DNA of 9,018 bases from Chromatiales bacterium (GTDB lineage: Bacteria; Pseudomonadota; Gammaproteobacteria; UBA6429; Thiohalophilaceae), in the NCBI GenBank assembly GCA_027070385.1, contig JALXDW010000034.1, forward strand, positions 1-9,018. Reading direction: 5' to 3'. The notes beneath the pieces were generated by a model that was not told where the DNA came from, ran no database searches, and was given only the letters and a program-made list of their open reading frames with translations. Both the position numbers and the translations under genes were made by a program. Shown here piece after piece: positions 6,286 through 9,018 of the stretch. Every line of letters starts with the position of its first letter. Position 1 is the stretch's first letter.

Positions 6286-8301
6286 ATGCTGCAACAACTT
6301 AACCGTACTCAACAAGCTGCTATTCGCTGTATTGATAAACCGTGCCTGGTTCTCGCTGGTGCTGGCAGTGGTAAAACCCGGGTGATCACCTATAAAATAG
6401 CGTACCTTATTCAGGAATGTGGCTATCCCGCCAACAGCATTGCAGCTGTTACCTTTACCAATAAATCTGCCCGTGAGATGAAACAGCGGGTATCCAGCCT
6501 GATGAACAAGCAACAGACCAAAGGACTACGCGTTTCCACCTTCCACACCCTGGGCTTGAATATTATTCGCCATTCCCTGCACACACTGGGACTTAAAAGC
6601 GGCTTTTCTATTTATGATAACACCGACAGTTTATCGTTAGTGCGAGAGCTGATGCGTAAAACTTTTTCTGACCCGAAGAACCAGGCCGATATGGCGCTAC
6701 AACAAATCGATCGTTGGAAGAATGCTTTTATAACACCTGATGATGCGCAACAACTCGCAGGAGCTGATCAGCAGCTTGTGCTTGCCGCGCGTATTTATGA
6801 ACAATATAACCACCACCTTCGTACTTACAATGCGGTCGATTTTAATGATCTGATTATGCTGCCGGTTTTATTACTGCGTAGCAATGAACAGGCACGTAAC
6901 CATTGGCAACAAAAAATACGTTATCTGCTGGTGGATGAATATCAGGACACCAATAATACCCAATATGAACTGGTCAAACTCATTGTGGGAGATAAAAGTG
7001 CCTTGACCGTTGTAGGTGATGATGATCAATCCATTTATGCCTGGCGTGGTGCACAACCGGAAAATTTACTGAACCTAAAAACAGATTACCCTGCCTTAAA
7101 TGTTATTAAACTTGAACAAAATTACCGCTCAACCGGCTGCATTTTAAAAGCAGCCAATACACTTATTCAGAATAATCCCCACGTTTTCGAGAAAAAACTC
7201 TGGAGTGAACTGGGTTTTGGTGAGCAAATCAGAATTCTACCCTGTGGTAATGAAGATATTGAAGCGGAACAAATTACTGCCGAAATTTTGCACCACAAAT
7301 TTCAGTACGGCACAAACTTTAAAGACTATGCACTGCTTTATCGTGGTAATCACCAGTCACGGCTATTTGAACGTGCTTTACGCGAAAATAATATTCCCTA
7401 TTATCTCAGCGGCGGTATTTCATTTTTCTCTTACACCGAAATTAAAGACTTGCTGTCTTATTTACGCTTAATAGCCAACACCGATGATGATAACGCCTTT
7501 ATCCGTATCGTTAATACGCCTCGCCGTGAAATTGGACCGGGTACGTTAGAGGCACTCAATCAATTCTCTTCCAGCTATAACCACAGTTTGTTCAGCGCCT
7601 GTTTTGAAAGCCATATTACTACGCAACTAAAACCACGCGCACAACAGAACCTGCATGACTTTGCGCAATGGATACTCGACGTTGCTCATACTGCCGAGAA
7701 TGAATCGCCGGTTGCAGCCATCAAACGGGTGATACAGGACATTGACTATGAACAATGGCTGACCGACACCGCCAAAGATGAACAGGTTGCAATAAGAAAA
7801 ATTAACAATGTCAATGAACTGGTTGACTGGATCAGCAAGCTGCATACCAAAGATCCGCAAGCAAGCCTGCATGATATTATTACCAAGCTCACATTGATTG
7901 ATACCCTGGAACGCAATGAAGATGATGAGATTGGCGACAATATTTCATTAATGACACTCCATGCAGCCAAAGGTCTGGAATTCCCTCATGTGTTTTTAGT
8001 GGGCATGGAAGAAGAAATACTCCCTCACCGCACCAGTATCGAAGAAGAAAATATCGAAGAAGAACGTCGTCTGGCTTATGTGGGGATCACACGAGCAAAA
8101 AATACACTCACCATCAGTTTTGCCAAACAACGAAAACGTTTCGGTGAAATTGTCGATTGCGAACCCAGCCGTTTTATTGATGAACTTCCCGAAGAAGATT
8201 TAAACTGGTTGGGCTCCAACTCTAAACTCAGCAAGCAGGAACAAAAACAAAAAGGCCAGATGCACTTTTCAAGTTTACGTGCGCTGGTTTCAGGAAATTA
8301 G
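6286..8301 (+). CDS. rep: ATP-dependent DNA helicase Rep
   Basis: Rep is a superfamily 1A 3'-to-5' helicase that helps replication forks move through protein roadblocks and supports restart. At 671 residues it is within two residues of the E. coli protein. Motifs appear in family order: Q-motif region LNRTQQAAI at 5-13, Walker A GAGSGKT at 25-31, motif Ia VTFTNKSAREM at 55-65, TFHTLG at 85-90, motif II VDEYQDTN at 216-223, motif III VGDDDQSIYAWRGA at 243-256, motif IV NYRST at 279-283, motif V LMTLHAAKGLEF at 555-566 and motif VI VGITRAK at 599-605. The short tail after residue 640, with no long UvrD- or PcrA-type C-terminal extension, and the start LNRTQQ favour Rep over UvrD. The start codon is preceded by TGAG at a 5-nt spacing, a weak ribosome site. 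It stands alone on the plus strand, divergent from the outer-membrane protein gene and convergent with the cytochrome gene. Confidence 0.96.
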   Translation: MLQQLNRTQQAAIRCIDKPCLVLAGAGSGKTRVITYKIAYLIQECGYPANSIAAVTFTNKSAREMKQRVSSLMNKQQTKGLRVSTFHTLGLNIIRHSLHTLGLKSGFSIYDNTDSLSLVRELMRKTFSDPKNQADMALQQIDRWKNAFITPDDAQQLAGADQQLVLAARIYEQYNHHLRTYNAVDFNDLIMLPVLLLRSNEQARNHWQQKIRYLLVDEYQDTNNTQYELVKLIVGDKSALTVVGDDDQSIYAWRGAQPENLLNLKTDYPALNVIKLEQNYRSTGCILKAANTLIQNNPHVFEKKLWSELGFGEQIRILPCGNEDIEAEQITAEILHHKFQYGTNFKDYALLYRGNHQSRLFERALRENNIPYYLSGGISFFSYTEIKDLLSYLRLIANTDDDNAFIRIVNTPRREIGPGTLEALNQFSSSYNHSLFSACFESHITTQLKPRAQQNLHDFAQWILDVAHTAENESPVAAIKRVIQDIDYEQWLTDTAKDEQVAIRKINNVNELVDWISKLHTKDPQASLHDIITKLTLIDTLERNEDDEIGDNISLMTLHAAKGLEFPHVFLVGMEEEILPHRTSIEEENIEEERRLAYVGITRAKNTLTISFAKQRKRFGEIVDCEPSRFIDELPEEDLNWLGSNSKLSKQEQKQKGQMHFSSLRALVSGN

Positions 8302-8398
8302 TTTCTTCTTTGAATACTCATTATTTTAACCATGGTGAACACGGTACTAAAAATTTTCATCGTGTTCGTGGTAGTTAGTGCAATAAACTATTAGCATG

Positions 8399-8527
8399 GC
8401 TTGCATGTAAAAAACGGGTATCAAGATTAGGGGTATTCTGATAGAAAAACATCAGAAAAAATCATAAGTGGCTGTAAAATATAAACAGCCACTAAATAAC
8501 TGCCCGTAATTTTTACACGCAAGCAAC
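8399..8527. repeat. hairpin repeat unit, long copy (129 bp)
   Basis: The unit opens with GCTTGCATGTAAAAAACGGG, continues with a 36-bp segment ending AAAAACATCA, and closes with CCCGTAAT...GCAAGCAAC. It is identical to the next unit (8528-8614) at all 87 aligned bases. It differs only by carrying two extra blocks: 10 bp at 8455-8464, ending in a duplicated ATCA, and 32 bp at 8471-8502 that makes its own small hairpin. The 36-bp middle segment also has weak self-pairing (TATCA with TGATA). Exact identity apart from two indels points to recent tandem duplication. No coding capacity is seen. Confidence 0.85.
8467..8493. repeat. perfect 9-bp stem-loop inside the long repeat unit
   Basis: AGTGGCTGT (8467-8475) pairs perfectly with ACAGCCACT (8485-8493) across the nine-base A/T loop AAAATATAA. 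It is followed by AAATAA on the plus strand, so it is not a plus-strand intrinsic terminator. On the minus strand a T-run follows only after a short gap (TATGATTTTTT), giving at best a weak terminator. The right part lies in the 32-bp block missing from the shorter unit. Confidence 0.8.
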
Positions 8528-8547
8528 GCTTGCATGTAAAAAACGGG
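8503..8547. repeat. long imperfect hairpin, copy 1
   Basis: The left arm CCCGT-AA-TTTTT-ACA-C-GCAAGC pairs with the right arm GCTTGC-A-TGT-AAAAA-ACGGG across a three-base loop AAC. This gives 19 base pairs with one AA bulge (8508-8509) and one C-A mismatch (8518/8534). The hairpin bridges the junction between the two repeat units, its right arm being the first 20 bases of the second unit. Positions 8501-8547 recur exactly at 8588-8634. Confidence 0.85.
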
Positions 8548-8614
8548 TATCAAGATTAGGGGTATTCTGATAGAAAAACATCATAAGTGCCCGTAATTTT
8601 TACACGCAAGCAAC
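8528..8614. repeat. hairpin repeat unit, short copy (87 bp)
   Basis: This second unit matches the first base for base once two gaps are allowed; the first 56 bases (8528-8583) are an uninterrupted exact copy of 8399-8454. It lacks the 10-bp ATCA-ending block and the 32-bp hairpin block. It is followed directly by a third, truncated copy of the unit start, GCTTGCATGTAAAAAACGGG, at 8615-8634. Confidence 0.87.
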
Positions 8615-8638
8615 GCTTGCATGTAAAAAACGGGCACT
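8586..8638. repeat. long imperfect hairpin, copy 2 (extended stem)
   Basis: This repeats the 8503-8547 hairpin, but its flanks AGTG (8586-8589) and CACT (8635-8638) also pair. The stem therefore reaches 23 base pairs with the same AA bulge (8595-8596), C-A mismatch (8605/8621) and AAC loop (8612-8614). Its right arm begins the third, truncated unit. It is followed by CTAAAAAA, which runs into the terminator hairpin. Confidence 0.85.
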
Positions 8639-8641
8639 AAA

Positions 8642-8667
8642 AAAGCCGCTTCAAGTGAAGCGGCTTT
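8642..8667 (-). terminator. rho-independent terminator of the cytochrome c5 gene
   Basis: AAAGCCGCTTC pairs perfectly with GAAGCGGCTTT (11 bp) over the loop AAGT. Read on the minus strand, the GC-rich stem is followed by a run of six T, the classic intrinsic terminator, 21 bp after the cytochrome stop codon. On the plus strand the tail is TTTCTC, so it may also stop rep transcripts less efficiently. Confidence 0.88.
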
Positions 8668-8688
8668 CTCATTCAGAATTAAATCAAG

Positions 8689-9018
8689 TTATTTTGATTT
8701 TGAAACCATATAATCAATCACGGCCTTTATTGCAGAATCACTCAGGCTTGAACCACCTTTAGGTGGCATACCTTTAAAGCCGCCAATGGCATGTTTATAC
8801 AACGTTGATTTGCCTTGAGCAATACGTGCTTTCCAGGCAGATTTATCACCCAATTTAGGGGCGCCAGCTGCACCGGTACCATGACAAGCAAAGCAATTAG
8901 CCTGATAAGAATCAGCCGGACTAGCAGCAGCCACTTTTACTTCAACAGGGGCACCCACCGTTACTTCACCAACGGGTTTAATCCGTGCATTCACCGCATC
9001 CGAAACCATGACATCCTG
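8689..9018 (-). CDS. cytochrome c5 family protein, N-terminus beyond right edge
   Basis: This is a small class I c-type cytochrome, expected to be a periplasmic or membrane-anchored electron carrier. Numbered from the ATG at 9007-9009, the haem-binding motif CFACH is at 39-43 (Cys39, Cys42, His43) and the sixth haem ligand is probably Met81 in GGFKGMPPKGG. ARIKPVGEV near the N-terminus, GTGAAGAPKLGDKSAW after the haem site and the end VIDYMVSKSK are typical of the c5 group. That ATG is probably internal: the frame stays open to the edge (codons Q, D, V precede it) and no signal peptide is in the window, although export is required for haem attachment. The cysteine pair found near the C-terminus of some c5 proteins is absent; GGSSLSD stands there. 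Transcription converges with rep and ends at the terminator at 8642-8667. Confidence 0.92.
   Translation of the reverse strand, partial: QDVMVSDAVNARIKPVGEVTVGAPVEVKVAAASPADSYQANCFACHGTGAAGAPKLGDKSAWKARIAQGKSTLYKHAIGGFKGMPPKGGSSLSDSAIKAVIDYMVSKSK

Larger units (their letters stand above)
8302..8688. other. 387-bp convergent intergenic region rich in hairpins
   Basis: No coding sequence is visible between the rep stop and the cytochrome stop. From left to right it holds a 7-bp inverted repeat GAACACG/CGTGTTC (8337-8343 and 8361-8367, 17-nt loop, no T tail), a cluster of duplicated hairpin units (8399-8638) and a strong hairpin terminator (8642-8667). Convergent intergenic space is where extragenic palindromes commonly accumulate. 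Confidence 0.75.

Noticed and set aside
8337..8367. Rep terminator formed by GAACACG/CGTGTTC
   Set aside because: The stem is only 7 bp with a 17-nt loop and no T-run follows, so it does not fit an intrinsic terminator.
8399..8634. CRISPR-like direct repeats
   Set aside because: There are only two full units with no regular unique spacers; the units differ by internal indels and are dominated by hairpins, and no cas genes are present.
8503..8638. Integron attC sites
   Set aside because: The hairpins lack the paired RYYYAAC/GTTRRRY core sites and extrahelical-base pattern, and no integrase or cassette genes are nearby.

Overview
The window looks like chromosomal DNA of a gammaproteobacterium of moderate to low GC. 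The evidence is a Rep-type helicase almost the same length as the Escherichia coli protein, a cytochrome c5 family protein converging on it (an adjacency I recall from other Gammaproteobacteria), a proteobacterial RND efflux pair, and an outer-membrane barrel protein. I cannot name the genus from sequence alone. There is no rRNA, tRNA, CRISPR array, intact transposase or phage gene.

Layout. Positions 1-1671 (minus strand) hold an RND efflux operon: the periplasmic adaptor, then the inner-membrane permease, which starts inside the adaptor stop codon and runs off the left edge. Positions 1672-2028 are non-coding and contain an 87-bp element with near-perfect 15-bp terminal inverted repeats, probably a MITE or IS remnant. 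Positions 2029-5986 (minus strand) hold a two-gene unit: a 1017-residue outer-membrane protein joining an HEYLH metallopeptidase-like domain, a TolB-like beta-propeller and an Omp85-type barrel, followed after 16 bp by a cytosolic alpha/beta hydrolase. Positions 5987-6285 are the divergent promoter region for this unit and for rep. Positions 6286-8301 (plus strand) encode the Rep helicase. Positions 8302-8688, between convergent genes, hold a cluster of long hairpins and direct repeats ending in a strong terminator. Positions 8689-9018 (minus strand) encode a cytochrome c5 family protein that is cut by the right edge.

Functionally the window mixes envelope functions (efflux, a possible surface or periplasmic protease-barrel), DNA housekeeping (Rep) and electron transfer (cytochrome c5). 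The least explained parts are the hairpin repeat cluster at 8399-8638 and the protease/propeller/barrel fusion with its hydrolase partner. The fusion architecture resembles proteins annotated only by domain, so its substrate is open. The repeat cluster consists of two units that are identical except for two indels, plus a fragment, which suggests recent duplication.
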